Assembly (NCBI RefSeq): GCF_041468085.1
Contig: NZ_CP121017.1
Location: 4,685,501-4,749,500, forward strand
Length of the DNA stretch: 64,000 nucleotides
Source: Tistrella mobilis
GTDB taxonomy: Bacteria; Pseudomonadota; Alphaproteobacteria; Tistrellales; Tistrellaceae
Reading direction: 5' to 3'
Below are positions 9,139 to 17,504 of the stretch, one piece after another. The number at the start of each line of letters is the position of its first letter. Position 1 is the first letter of the stretch. The notes below the pieces were generated by a model. The model saw nothing but the letters and a program-made list of their open reading frames with translations, did not search any database and was not told the DNA's origin. The translations under genes and the position numbers were made by a program.

Positions 9139-9163
9139 CCCGCATCGATCCTTTCGATGCGGG
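9139..9163 (-). terminator. Hairpin terminator downstream of hslU
   Basis: A perfect 10-bp stem (CCCGCATCGA with TCGATGCGGG) and a five-base loop lie 55 bases after the hslU stop (9219, minus strand). There is no long T run immediately after it, so it may act as a weak intrinsic terminator or RNA 3'-end stabiliser. It also abuts the PHO box of the next gene. Confidence 0.55.
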
Positions 9164-9218
9164 CGCCGTTTGGATCCAGAATATTACCCGCCGGTTGCGA
9201 CCGGCGCCATCCCTGGTA

Positions 9219-10535
9219 TCAGAGGATGAACTTCGACAGATCGGCATCGCGCGAGATGCCGCCCAGCTGCTTCTCGACATAGGCCGCGTCGATCGCGACC
9301 GTCTGGCCGGAATGGTCGGTTGCGCCGAAGCTCACCTCGTCGAGCAGCCGTTCCATCACCGTATGCAGCCGGCGGGCCCCGATATTCTCGACACCGCGAT
9401 TGATCTCGGCGGCGATGTCGGCGATGGCGGCGATGCCATCGGCCTGGAAGTCGAGCGTGACGCCTTCGGTGCCGAGCAGGGCGGCATACTGGCGCACCAG
9501 GCTCGCCTCGGGCTCGGTCAGGATCCGGACCAGATCGTCGCGCGACAGCGCTTCCAGCTCCACCCGGATCGGCAGACGGCCCTGAAGTTCGGGCAGAAGG
9601 TCCGAGGGCTTGGCGACATGGAAAGCGCCCGAGGCGATGAACAGGATATGGTCGGTCTTGACCGCGCCGTGCTTGGTGGCGACCGAGGTGCCCTCGATCA
9701 GCGGCAGCAGGTCGCGCTGCACGCCTTCGCGGCTGACATCGGCCCCGCTGCGGCCTTCGCGGGCGCAGATCTTGTCGATCTCGTCCAGGAAGACGATGCC
9801 ATTCTGCTCAACCTGGGCCAGCGCGGTGCGGGTGATGTCTTCCTGGTCGAGCAGCTTGTCGCTCTCTTCGGTCAGCAGCAGCTCCATGGCCCGCTTCACC
9901 GCCAGCTTGCGTCGTGCCTGACGGCCGCCGAACATCTTCGACATCATGTCCGACAGGTTGACCATGCCCATCTGGCCGGGCGGCATGCCGGGCACCTCGA
10001 AGGCCGGCGCCGCGACCGAGGCCTCGGCGACCTCGATCTCGATCTCGCGATCGTCGAGCGTGCCTTCGCGCAGCATCTTGCGGAATTTCTGCCGGGTGTC
10101 GGCATTGGCGTTCTCGCCGACCAGCGCGTTCAGCAGCCGCTCTTCGGCGCCGAGTTCGGCCCGGGCGCGGACATCGCGCCGGCGCTGCTCGCGCACCTGG
10201 ACCAGCGCCACCTCGACCAGATCGCGGACGATCTGTTCGACATCGCGGCCGACATAGCCGACCTCGGTGAACTTGGTCGCCTCGACCTTCAGGAAGGGCG
10301 CGTTGGCGAGCTTGGCCAGCCGGCGGGCGATTTCGGTCTTGCCGACACCGGTCGGGCCGATCATCAGGATGTTCTTGGGCAGAACCTCCTCGCGCAGACC
10401 TTCCGGCAGCTGCTGGCGGCGCCAGCGGTTACGCAGCGCCACGGCCACGGCCCGCTTGGCCTGGCCCTGGCCGACGATATAGCGGTCGAGTTCCGAGACG
10501 ATCTCGCGCGGGGTAAAGGCGGGGGTGTCCATCAC
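9219..10535 (-). CDS. hslU: ATP-dependent protease ATPase subunit HslU
   Basis: This 438-residue AAA+ unfoldase pairs with HslV in the cytoplasmic HslUV (ClpYQ) protease. It begins with [16 protein letters not shown]. It has Walker [16 protein letters not shown] and the pore-loop/I-domain entry [17 protein letters not shown]. The Glu-rich I-domain spans about 120-230. Walker B is [10 protein letters not shown], and the sensor regions and C-terminal tail ([11 protein letters not shown]) needed for HslV activation are present. The start codon overlaps the hslV stop (ATGA), so the two are translationally coupled. Length matches alphaproteobacterial HslU. Confidence 0.97.
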   Translation of the reverse strand: MMDTPAFTPREIVSELDRYIVGQGQAKRAVAVALRNRWRRQQLPEGLREEVLPKNILMIGPTGVGKTEIARRLAKLANAPFLKVEATKFTEVGYVGRDVEQIVRDLVEVALVQVREQRRRDVRARAELGAEERLLNALVGENANADTRQKFRKMLREGTLDDREIEIEVAEASVAAPAFEVPGMPPGQMGMVNLSDMMSKMFGGRQARRKLAVKRAMELLLTEESDKLLDQEDITRTALAQVEQNGIVFLDEIDKICAREGRSGADVSREGVQRDLLPLIEGTSVATKHGAVKTDHILFIASGAFHVAKPSDLLPELQGRLPIRVELEALSRDDLVRILTEPEASLVRQYAALLGTEGVTLDFQADGIAAIADIAAEINRGVENIGARRLHTVMERLLDEVSFGATDHSGQTVAIDAAYVEKQLGGISRDADLSKFIL

Positions 10536-11092
10536 GCGGTCTCCAGCGTCTCGACGACGACTTCGTGGTTGGTGTAGACGCAGATGTCGGCCGCAACCTT
10601 CATCGACTTGCGGGCGATGGTCTCGGCGTCCAGACCTTCGATATCGGCCAGCGCCCGGGCGGCGGCCAGGGCATAGGTGCCGCCGGAGCCGATGCCGATG
10701 ATGCCGTCCTGCGGCTCCAGCACGTCGCCATTGCCGGTCAGCACCAGCGAGACTTTGGCATCGGCCACGGCCATCATCGCCTCCAGCCGGCGCAGATAGC
10801 GGTCGGTGCGCCAGTCCTTGGCCAGTTCCACGCAGGCACGCGCCAGCTGCTTCGGGTGCCGTTCGAGCTTCGCTTCCAGCCGCTCGACCAGCGTGAAGGC
10901 ATCCGCCGTGGCGCCTGCGAAGCCCACGATCACGCTGCCGTCGCCGATGCGCCGCACCTTGCGGGCATTGGCCTTCATCACCGTCTGACCGAGCGACACC
11001 TGCCCGTCACCCGCGATCACCACCCGGCCGCCCCTGCGCACCGAGAGGATCGTGGTGCCGTGCCATGTCGTCGTCGTCTCGCCGTTGCTCAT
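10532..11092 (-). CDS. hslV: ATP-dependent protease proteolytic subunit HslV
   Basis: This 186-residue N-terminal-nucleophile peptidase is related to proteasome beta subunits. The catalytic threonine should be Thr13 in [10 protein letters not shown], exposed by removal of a short propeptide. [39 protein letters not shown] and the substrate-site [26 protein letters not shown] are all present. It is the first gene of the hslVU pair and overlaps hslU by four bases. A candidate heat-shock-type promoter lies 60-90 bases upstream. Confidence 0.97.
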   Translation of the reverse strand: MSNGETTTTWHGTTILSVRRGGRVVIAGDGQVSLGQTVMKANARKVRRIGDGSVIVGFAGATADAFTLVERLEAKLERHPKQLARACVELAKDWRTDRYLRRLEAMMAVADAKVSLVLTGNGDVLEPQDGIIGIGSGGTYALAAARALADIEGLDAETIARKSMKVAADICVYTNHEVVVETLETA

Positions 11093-11155
11093 CGTCTGCA
11101 GAGCCTGTCCTCGATGGGAGGCCGGCGGGATCGATCACCGCCGGAATGCCCGCTC

Positions 11156-11184
11156 ATGTGGTCGAGATCGGCCGGGCGGTCAAG
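11156..11184 (-). promoter_or_regulatory. Candidate sigma-32-type promoter of hslVU
   Basis: Read on the minus strand, CTTGAC (11184-11179) is followed after 17 bases by CCACAT (11161-11156). This resembles the heat-shock pattern CTTGAA...CCCCAT and lies at a sensible distance from the hslV start at 11092. HslUV is a classic heat-shock protease, which raises the prior. The match is imperfect. Confidence 0.35.
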
Positions 11185-11203
11185 AGCAACCGCCCGGGAG
11201 GCG

Positions 11204-12874
11204 TCAGTCGTGATGGTCATGGCCCATGGCGGGCAGGGGCTCGTCGCGGGAATCCGCCCCCACCAGATGCCGCACCGCAGGTGGAGTGTCGCCCTTGTGG
11301 AACCGGTTCACCCCGGCCTGAAGGTCGGCATCGGCACGGGTGACCCGGCGGTGATGGCGCAGATGTTCCAGCCACGAGGCGGCGAAGAAGATCTCTTCGA
11401 AACGGGTCGGATCTTCCGCATCTTCCAGCACCCGCCAGCCGAAAGCACCGTCGCGGCGGCGGATGCGGGCGAGTTCGTGGACCGCTTCGAGGAAGGCGCG
11501 GCGATCGGCCGGATCGATCCGGTAGGCGATGCTGACCAGCACCGGGCCGCGATCGCCCGGAACCGGCGCCGCCGAGACCGGATCCGGCCAGTGGCGCGAG
11601 GGGGTTAGATCGTCGGTGCCCGCTGGCAGCTTCACCAGCCGGGCGAGGGCAAGGCCGGCAAGGCTGCCACCGATGGCGGCGATGACCAGCGCCACCTCGA
11701 TCCCGGCGCTCTGGGCAACCAGGCCCCAGACCGTGGAGCCGGCGGTCATGGCGCCGAAGAACACCATCAGATAGACCGCAAGACCGCGGGCCCGCACCCA
11801 GTCGGGCAGGGTGGACTGGGCCGCGACGTTGAGCGTGGTCAGCACCGCGATCCAGGCGGCACCCGCCACCGCCAGCGCGCCGGTCGCCGCCCAGCGATCC
11901 TGAACCAGCGCCAGGACAAGGGTGACCAGCGCAGTCACCAGCGTACCGCCCGGAACCAGAACATGGCCCGGCAGTTTCAGCTTGGGCAGGGCGACAGCAC
12001 CCGCCACCGCACCGGCGCCGATTGCGGCCAGCAGCACGCCATAGCCCGCGGCATCGACCATCAGCCGCTCCCGGGCGATCAGCGGCAGCAGCGCCCAATA
12101 GGCCGAGGCGAAGAGGAAGAAGCCGCCGGCCCGGAGCAGCACCCGGCCGAGCGCGCGGGAGCCCGCGGCATAGCGCAGCCCCGCCCGCATTGCCGGCAGA
12201 AAGCTTTCGGGCGGCAGGTCCGATGTCCGGGCCGGGCGCCGCCAGAGCAGGAACACCCCGACCACCGCCAGATAAGAGATGGCATCGAACAGATAGGCGG
12301 CGGCAACGCCGGCGGTGGCGACGATCAACCCGCCCAGCGCCGGGCCGATCGCCCGCGAGATGTTGAGCCCCAAAGAGTTCAGGGCGACGGCAGAGCGCAG
12401 TTCGCCGCGGCCGACCACCTCGGGCACGATCGCCTGAAAGGCGGGGCCCGACAGGGCGGCGCCGGCGCCGGCCACCAGGATCAGCACCAGCAGCAGCCCC
12501 GGCGACATCAGCCCCAGATGGGCCGAGAGGGTCAGCGCGGCACCGACCACCAGCAGGCCCGACTGCACCGTGATGAGCAGCCGTCGCCGGTCGACGATGT
12601 CGGCGAGCGCACCCGCCGGGACCGAGAGCAGGAAGACCGGCAGGGTGGTGGCGGCCTGAACCAGCGAGACCAGCAGCGGCGAGGGCGAGAGGTCGGTCAT
12701 CAGCCAGCCCGAGGCGACATCGCGCACCCAGGTGCCGGTGTTGGAGACCAGCGCCGCCAGCCAGATGGCGAGGAACACCCGGTTGCGCAGCGGCGCCCAG
12801 GCACCGGGGGCGGCCGATCCGGCGGCGCCCGATCCGGGGGAGGCATCGGATGGGTCGGTCCGGGTGGTGGCCAT
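11204..12874 (-). CDS. MFS_3-type efflux transporter with C-terminal cytoplasmic domain
   Basis: This 556-residue protein has about 400 residues of MFS transporter (FLAIWLAALVSNTGTWVRDVASGWLM, GALADIVDRRRLL, PEVVGRGELRSAVALNSLGLNISRAIGPALGG). A roughly 100-residue soluble tail follows (LVSIAYRIDPADRRAFLEAVHELARIRRRDGAFGWRVLED... FHKGDTPPAVRHLV). That combination defines the enterobactin-exporter-like MFS_3 family (PF05977), where the tail resembles an antibiotic-biosynthesis-monooxygenase-like fold. It is the last gene of a minus-strand trio with the isochorismatase and haloperoxidase-like genes, 96 bases from the former. It may export a small molecule that these enzymes process. Confidence 0.85.
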   Translation of the reverse strand: MATTRTDPSDASPGSGAAGSAAPGAWAPLRNRVFLAIWLAALVSNTGTWVRDVASGWLMTDLSPSPLLVSLVQAATTLPVFLLSVPAGALADIVDRRRLLITVQSGLLVVGAALTLSAHLGLMSPGLLLVLILVAGAGAALSGPAFQAIVPEVVGRGELRSAVALNSLGLNISRAIGPALGGLIVATAGVAAAYLFDAISYLAVVGVFLLWRRPARTSDLPPESFLPAMRAGLRYAAGSRALGRVLLRAGGFFLFASAYWALLPLIARERLMVDAAGYGVLLAAIGAGAVAGAVALPKLKLPGHVLVPGGTLVTALVTLVLALVQDRWAATGALAVAGAAWIAVLTTLNVAAQSTLPDWVRARGLAVYLMVFFGAMTAGSTVWGLVAQSAGIEVALVIAAIGGSLAGLALARLVKLPAGTDDLTPSRHWPDPVSAAPVPGDRGPVLVSIAYRIDPADRRAFLEAVHELARIRRRDGAFGWRVLEDAEDPTRFEEIFFAASWLEHLRHHRRVTRADADLQAGVNRFHKGDTPPAVRHLVGADSRDEPLPAMGHDHHD

Positions 12875-12970
12875 GGGCTCGGTCTCCCTTCGGAAAGAAG
12901 ACGGGCCGGCCGGGGCCTGGAGGCTCCGGCCGGCCCGGGGTGGATCAGGCGGCGTCGGGCGAGGGGGGCG

Positions 12971-13684
12971 TCACGCCGGCTTGAAGGGGGTGGCGGGGAC
13001 ATGGGTCGCCGGCACCGGATCGAGGGTGGGGCCGTGGGTCACCCGCTCAGGCGCGCCATGGACCATGGTGTAGGCGTAGTCGACGCCCATGCCATAGGCA
13101 CCGGAATGCTCCTTCACGATCGAGATGACCGCGTCATAGGTCTCCTTGCGGGCCCAATCGCGCTGCCATTCCAGCAGGACCTGCTGCCAGGTCACCGGCA
13201 CCACACCGGCCTGGATCAGCCGCTGCATGGCATAGTCGTGAGCCGCCTTGCTGGTGCCGCCCGAGGCATCCTCGACCATGTAGATCTCGTAGCCGCCGTC
13301 GAGCATCGCCGAAAGCGCGAAGGTGGTGTTGCAGACCTCGGTCCAGAGCCCCGAGACCACGATCTTGCGGCGACCGGCAGCGGCCAGCGCGTCACGGACC
13401 TTCTGGTCGTCCCAGGAATTCATCGAGGTCCGTTCCAGGATCGGCTGTTCGGGGAAGACCGAGAGCAGTTCCGGATAGGTGTGGCCCGAGAAGCCCAGCG
13501 TCTCGACCGAGGTGATAGTGGTCGGCACCCCGAAGACCTTCGCCGCCTTGGCCAGGCCGACGACATTGTTCTTCAGAACCTGGCGGTCGATGGACTGCAC
13601 GCCGAAGGCCATCTGCGGCTGCTGGTCGATGAAGATGAGCTGGCTGTTCTGGGGGGTGAGGACTTCGAGCTTCGCGTTCGACAT
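12971..13684 (-). CDS. Isochorismatase-family hydrolase (YcaC-like)
   Basis: This 237-residue cysteine hydrolase has an alpha/beta/alpha fold. The catalytic residues are visible: Asp in LIFIDQQPQM, Cys118 in GLWTEVCNTTFA and the expected cis-peptide segment just before it. The extended C-terminus (WARKETYDAVISIVKEHSGAYGMGVDYAYTMVHG) is typical of the YcaC-like subgroup of unknown substrate, not of true isochorismatases. It lies 55 bases downstream of the haloperoxidase-like hydrolase and upstream of the MFS gene, all on the minus strand. This three-gene arrangement suggests a shared role in detoxifying or modifying a small molecule. Confidence 0.88.
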   Translation of the reverse strand: MSNAKLEVLTPQNSQLIFIDQQPQMAFGVQSIDRQVLKNNVVGLAKAAKVFGVPTTITSVETLGFSGHTYPELLSVFPEQPILERTSMNSWDDQKVRDALAAAGRRKIVVSGLWTEVCNTTFALSAMLDGGYEIYMVEDASGGTSKAAHDYAMQRLIQAGVVPVTWQQVLLEWQRDWARKETYDAVISIVKEHSGAYGMGVDYAYTMVHGAPERVTHGPTLDPVPATHVPATPFKPA

Positions 13685-13739
13685 GACCGTCGTCTCCTGA
13701 GTTTTTCTGTTGGTGGGGGTGGGAAAGACAGGAGCGGGA

Positions 13740-14570
13740 TCAGCTCTGCAGGAAGGCGAGCATGTCCTGGTTCAGGCGGTCGGCATGGGTGTCGGTGATG
13801 CCGTGGGGGCCGCCTTCGTAGACCTTGAGCTCCGCATGGGGCACCAGACGCTTCGAGGCCCGGCCGGCGGCGTCGATCGGCACGATCTGGTCGTCATCGC
13901 CATGGACGATGAGCGTCGGCCGGTCGAACTTCTTCAGGTCTTCGGTGAAGTCGGTTTCCGAGAAGGCCTTGATCGAGTCGAAGGTGTTCTTGTGGCCGCC
14001 GGTCATGCCCTGGAACCAGAAGGCATCGATCATGCCCTGAGAGGGCGTGACGCCCGGGCGGTTGAAGCCGAAGAAGGGGCCCGAGGCGATGTCCTGGTAG
14101 AGCTTCGACCGGTCGGCCAGGCTGCCGGCGCGGATCCCGTCGAAGACCTCGATCGGCAGGCCGCCGGGATTGGCCTCGGTCTTGAGCATCAGCGGCGGCA
14201 CCGCCGAGATCAGGCCCAGCTTTGCAACCCGGCCGGTGCCGTGACGGCCGACATAGCGGGTGATTTCACCACCGCCGGTCGAGAAGCCGAAGAGCGACAC
14301 GTCGTGCAGGTCCAGGGCCTGGATCAGCTGGGCAAGGTCGTCGGCATAGTGGTCCATATCGTTGCCGTCCCAGGGCTGGCTGGACCGGCCATGGCCGCGG
14401 CGGTCATGGGCGATGACCCGGTAGCCGGCATCGGCCAGGAACATCGCCTGGCGGTCCCAGCTGTCCGCATTCAGCGGCCAGCCATGGCTGAGGATCACCA
14501 CCGGGCCGTCCTTCGGGCCCCAATCCTTGTAGTGGATCTCGACATTGTCGCGGGTCAGGATGCTGGGCAT
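13740..14570 (-). CDS. Alpha/beta hydrolase, cofactor-free haloperoxidase-like
   Basis: This 276-residue alpha/beta hydrolase has oxyanion-hole [13 protein letters not shown], the nucleophile elbow GFSTGGGE with Ser97, Asp in [14 protein letters not shown] and His near the end in [22 protein letters not shown]. The spacing and the [26 protein letters not shown] stretch match non-haem chloroperoxidase/perhydrolase-type enzymes (esterases that form peracids in vitro). The natural substrate is unknown. I chose ATG 14570 ([16 protein letters not shown]). A longer in-frame upstream extension lacks homology-like features. It heads the operon with the isochorismatase and MFS genes. Confidence 0.88.
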   Translation of the reverse strand: MPSILTRDNVEIHYKDWGPKDGPVVILSHGWPLNADSWDRQAMFLADAGYRVIAHDRRGHGRSSQPWDGNDMDHYADDLAQLIQALDLHDVSLFGFSTGGGEITRYVGRHGTGRVAKLGLISAVPPLMLKTEANPGGLPIEVFDGIRAGSLADRSKLYQDIASGPFFGFNRPGVTPSQGMIDAFWFQGMTGGHKNTFDSIKAFSETDFTEDLKKFDRPTLIVHGDDDQIVPIDAAGRASKRLVPHAELKVYEGGPHGITDTHADRLNQDMLAFLQS

Positions 14571-14900
14571 GACACGTTTCCCTCTGAAGAAGCGCAAACC
14601 GGTCCCGTTGCGGCCGTGAAGATTTTGCGGCCGGAGGCGTGATCGCGGTGATGTTTCGTTGAGCGGAGAGGCCGGGATCCCTGAAGTCACGGCCATATTC
14701 CCGGCCGATCGGGATCGGAAAATTTCTCTGTGAGAGGCAGTCCCGGAAGAAGTGTAACCCAATTCTGTTTCGTCTTCGGGTCTGTCTCGTCGTTGTTCCG
14801 TGTCTTCAGAATAGCCGGATAAGCCCGAACTGCAAATTGCGATGCTGCAAGACAATCCTTGCAGAAATGCCGTTGAACCGTGTTCCCGCATGCCCGAACG
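14571..14900. other. Upstream region of the hydrolase operon, no gene seen
   Basis: This stretch lies upstream of the minus-strand hydrolase operon and presumably holds its promoter. I see no convincing gene in it. Open frames crossing it (for example minus 14687-15061) have odd composition and run into the tandem repeats. Together with the terminator and repeats to the right it forms a 739-base gene-free segment. Confidence 0.5.
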
Positions 14901-14903
14901 CAA

Positions 14904-14938
14904 ACGGCCCGCCCCCCGAAATCCGAGGCACGGGCCGT
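14904..14938 (-). terminator. Hairpin terminator for the GNAT-EamA-GNAT operon
   Basis: ACGGCCCG and CGGGCCGT form a perfect 8-bp stem around a 19-base loop. On the minus strand the stem is followed by TTTGCG. It is the first terminator-like element after the stop of the minus-strand acetyltransferase gene at 15310, beyond the three repeats. Confidence 0.45.
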
Positions 14939-14970
14939 CTGTTCAGAAGCCTCCCGAAGAGGCCGCACCC

Positions 14971-15303
14971 GCCCGGCGAGGGCTACGGGATCAGACGTCA
15001 GAGACAAGCCCCGCACCCGCACACCCGTGCGGGTGCAAGCCGCCATTGCGGCGGCGGCCAAGGGCGCGGCAGCGCCCGCCCGGCGAGGGTCACAGGGTCA
15101 GACGTCAGAGACAAGCCCCGCACCCGCACACCCGTGCGGGTGCAAGCCGCCATTGCGGCGGCGGCCAAGGGCGCGGCAGCGCCCGCCCGGCGAGGGCCAC
15201 AGGGTCAGACGTCAGAGACAAGCCCCGCACCCGCACACCCGTGCGGGTGCAAGCCGCCATTGCGGCGGCGGCCAAGGGCGCGGCAGCGCCCGCCCGGCGA
15301 GGG
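14971..15303. repeat. Three tandem 107-bp repeats with strong hairpins
   Basis: Three copies start at 14971, 15078 and 15185, followed by a 12-base partial copy (GCCCGGCGAGGG) at 15292-15303. Copies 2 and 3 differ at one position. Copy 1 differs from them at four or five, all within the first 22 bases. Each copy carries a perfect 10-bp hairpin, GCACCCGCAC - ACCC - GTGCGGGTGC, at 15013-15036, 15120-15143 and 15227-15250. A second small GCCGC/GCGGC stem follows. The array is intergenic, directly after the acetyltransferase stop on the minus strand. The period and near identity point to recent tandem duplication of an extragenic palindromic element. Confidence 0.9.
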
Positions 15304-15309
15304 CCAAAA

Positions 15310-15762
15310 TCAAAGACTCTTCCGGTACTGCACGAAGCCCGACCGGTCCGCGACCTTGTCGTAAAGCTGCATGGCGGTGGTGTTGGTCTCGTGCGTCAGC
15401 CAGTAGACGCGGGCGCAGCCGGCCGCGTGGGCGATGTCGTAGACATGCCCGATCAGCCGGCGCCCGACGCCACCGCCGCGGATGTCGGCTGCGACGAACA
15501 GGTCCTGGAGGTAGCAATAATCGCCGGTCGTCCAGCAGGAGCGGTGGCGGATGTGATGCACCAGCCCGACCGCACGATCGCCCTGCCAGGCGAGCGCCCC
15601 GCCCATGGGTTCGGTCGGATCCAGCAGCCGCGCCCAGGTGACGGCCGAGACCTCGTCGGGGATGTCGGTCTGATAGAAACTCTGATAGCCGCGCCAGAGC
15701 GGCATCCAGGCGGCGTGGTCGGCCGGCCCGAGCGGCCGGATGACGATATCGGTGGCGGTCAT
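15310..15762 (-). CDS. GNAT-family N-acetyltransferase
   Basis: This 150-residue acetyl-CoA-dependent transferase contains the acetyl-CoA pyrophosphate-binding motif (LQDLFVAADIRGGGVGRRLIGHVYDIA, the Q/RxxGxG/A loop). ARVYWLTHETNTTAMQLYDKVADRSGFVQYRKSL follows, as in spermidine/diamine acetyltransferase-like GNATs. The target is unknown. ATG 15762 begins at TATDIVIRPLG, a typical GNAT start; the frame is open further upstream but overlaps the transporter. Its start is four bases from the EamA stop. The same operon holds a second GNAT. Confidence 0.88.
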   Translation of the reverse strand: MTATDIVIRPLGPADHAAWMPLWRGYQSFYQTDIPDEVSAVTWARLLDPTEPMGGALAWQGDRAVGLVHHIRHRSCWTTGDYCYLQDLFVAADIRGGGVGRRLIGHVYDIAHAAGCARVYWLTHETNTTAMQLYDKVADRSGFVQYRKSL

Positions 15763-15766
15763 GGGG

Positions 15767-16690
15767 TCAGGGCCTCGAACGGAAGCGTGAGAAGAGGGTT
15801 GCAGGGGCAAGGGCGGCCAGGGCCGCGAGCGAGATGAGGGCAAAGCCGGCAAGATCGGTGGCATCGGGCCGCTCGCCCAGCAGCAGAACCGAGGCCACGA
15901 CGCCCACCGCCGGCACCAGCAAGGTGCCGAGGCCGGCAACGCTGGCCGGCAGCCGGGCGACCGCCTGAAACCAGAGCAGATAGGCGAGGGCCGAGCCGAT
16001 CAGGGTGTTGTAGGCAAGACCCAGCGCCGGCAGCAGATGCAACCCGTCACCCGTCTCGGCGCCGTCGAGCAGGAAACCGATCGTCACCGCCACCGTCCCC
16101 GCCACCAGCTGCCAGGCGGCGATGGCAATCGGATGACCCTGGATTCCTGCCCGTTTGAGCCAGACCGTACCCGCCGCCCAGCTGACGGCGGAACCGAGCG
16201 CAAAGACCACGCCCAGCGGCAGGCCTTCCGCCATCAGCGGCTGCATCAGCACGGCGAGGCCGGCGATCCCGAGCACAAGGGCTGCGATCCGCCGCCGGTC
16301 CAGCCGCTCGCCCAGGAACAGGCAGGCGAGGGCCGTTGCCCAGATCGGCATCGTATAGGCGCAGATCGCCGTGCGGCTGGTGGAGGTGCCGAGCTGGGCG
16401 AAGGCCGCCAGGATGCCGAAGCCGCCGGTGTTGAGCAGGCCGGCGATGGCCAGATCCAGCCGCTGGCGGCGACCCTCGATCCGCAGGCTGACGCCACGCC
16501 TGCGGGCCACCGCCATCAGCACCGCGGCGGCACAGCCGAACGACACCACGCGCAGCGCCCAGGGCGACAGATCCTGAAGCGCCAGCCGGCCGGCCGGCCA
16601 GTTCAAGCCCCAGACCACCGTCACCAGCAGCATCGAGGCACGGGCGGCAAGATCGGTGCGCGGGCCCTCCGCCCTGGCAGCGGTGGTCAC
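15767..16690 (-). CDS. EamA/DMT-family transporter
   Basis: This is a 307-residue inner-membrane protein of ten predicted helices formed by two EamA repeats. The first starts at LVTVVWGLNWPAGRLALQDL, the second at FALGSAVSWAAGTVWLKRAG. FLGERLDRRRIAALVLGIAGLAVL and LLLGERPDATDLAGFALI are the matching end-of-repeat signatures. Family members mostly export amino acids or metabolites. Its start overlaps the stop of the upstream GNAT gene by four bases, and it is followed four bases later by the second GNAT. Transport is therefore probably linked to acetylation of the same compound. Confidence 0.88.
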   Translation of the reverse strand: MTTAARAEGPRTDLAARASMLLVTVVWGLNWPAGRLALQDLSPWALRVVSFGCAAAVLMAVARRRGVSLRIEGRRQRLDLAIAGLLNTGGFGILAAFAQLGTSTSRTAICAYTMPIWATALACLFLGERLDRRRIAALVLGIAGLAVLMQPLMAEGLPLGVVFALGSAVSWAAGTVWLKRAGIQGHPIAIAAWQLVAGTVAVTIGFLLDGAETGDGLHLLPALGLAYNTLIGSALAYLLWFQAVARLPASVAGLGTLLVPAVGVVASVLLLGERPDATDLAGFALISLAALAALAPATLFSRFRSRP

Positions 16691-17391
16691 GAAACGTTCA
16701 GCCGCGTGCGCTGCCGGCCCTCCGCATCGAAATTTGCCGGGTCGAGCCAGGCCAGATAGCCGGGCTTCAGCCGCGACCAGTCACCATCGGTCATGCCGAA
16801 CCAGGCCGTGTCGCGATTGGCGCCCTTCACCACCATGTGCTGGCGGAAGATACCCTCGAAACTGAAGCCGAAGCGCTCGGCCGCCCGCCGGGACGGGGCG
16901 TTGTCGGCATTGCACTTCCATTCGAAGCGGCGATAGCCCATCCGGAAGATCAGATCGGCGAACAGGAACAGCGCCTCGGTCGCAACCCGGCTCCGCGCGA
17001 TCGCCGGTCCCCACAGGATGCTGCCGATCTCGATCACGCCATGGGTGGTGTCGATCCGCATCAGGGCCTGGCGGCCTTCGGCACGGCCGGTCGCGCGGTC
17101 GATCACCGCAAAGAACAGCGGATCGGTCTTCGCCTGCGCCGCCTCTGCCCAGGCCTGAAAGGATGCCGCGTCCACGGGTGGTTCCTCGAACAGATAGCGG
17201 AAGCGCGCCTCCGCTCCCGGAGCGGCCGAGGCCTCGAACAGCGCCGCCGCATGGATGTCGGCATCGAGCGGTTCGAGCCGGGCATAGCGCCCTTCGATCG
17301 GTGCCCGGTCCGGGCGCGGCACGCCCGTCCAGGTCGACAGATCGCGGGCGCCGGAAAAATCACGGGAGGCAGGCTGGTCGGTGGCGGTCAT
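16687..17391 (-). CDS. GNAT-family acetyltransferase (RimJ/RimL-like)
   Basis: This 234-residue enzyme has RYARLEPLDADIHAAALFEAS at the N-terminus and GVIEIGSILWGPAIARSRVATEALFLFADLIFRMGYRRFEWKCNADNAPSRRAAERFGFSFEGIFRQHMVVKG in the core. This is the typical RimJ/RimL-type GNAT of the acetyltransf_3 family. The acyl acceptor is unknown; related proteins acetylate amino termini, antibiotics or amines. The ATG at 17391 is preceded by a 113-base divergent promoter region shared with the MocR regulator. It is the first gene of the GNAT-EamA-GNAT operon. Confidence 0.88.
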   Translation of the reverse strand: MTATDQPASRDFSGARDLSTWTGVPRPDRAPIEGRYARLEPLDADIHAAALFEASAAPGAEARFRYLFEEPPVDAASFQAWAEAAQAKTDPLFFAVIDRATGRAEGRQALMRIDTTHGVIEIGSILWGPAIARSRVATEALFLFADLIFRMGYRRFEWKCNADNAPSRRAAERFGFSFEGIFRQHMVVKGANRDTAWFGMTDGDWSRLKPGYLAWLDPANFDAEGRQRTRLNVS

Positions 17392-17504
17392 GGCGCAAGC
17401 GTTCCACAGAATGATCCGGTTTCTGAAAATTGCGCCGTCGACAGGTCCGATGTAAACGTCCACTTCCAGGATATCAGGCAGACCAATTGTGAAGGGGGCG
17501 GGCA

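Noticed and set aside
14971-15303. CRISPR array
   Set aside because: The 107-bp units repeat entirely, with no unique spacers and no cas genes.
14837-15837. Open frames of 175-331 codons through the tandem repeats
   Set aside because: They only reflect the repeat period (107 is not a multiple of 3, so all frames open in turn) and continue antisense to real genes.
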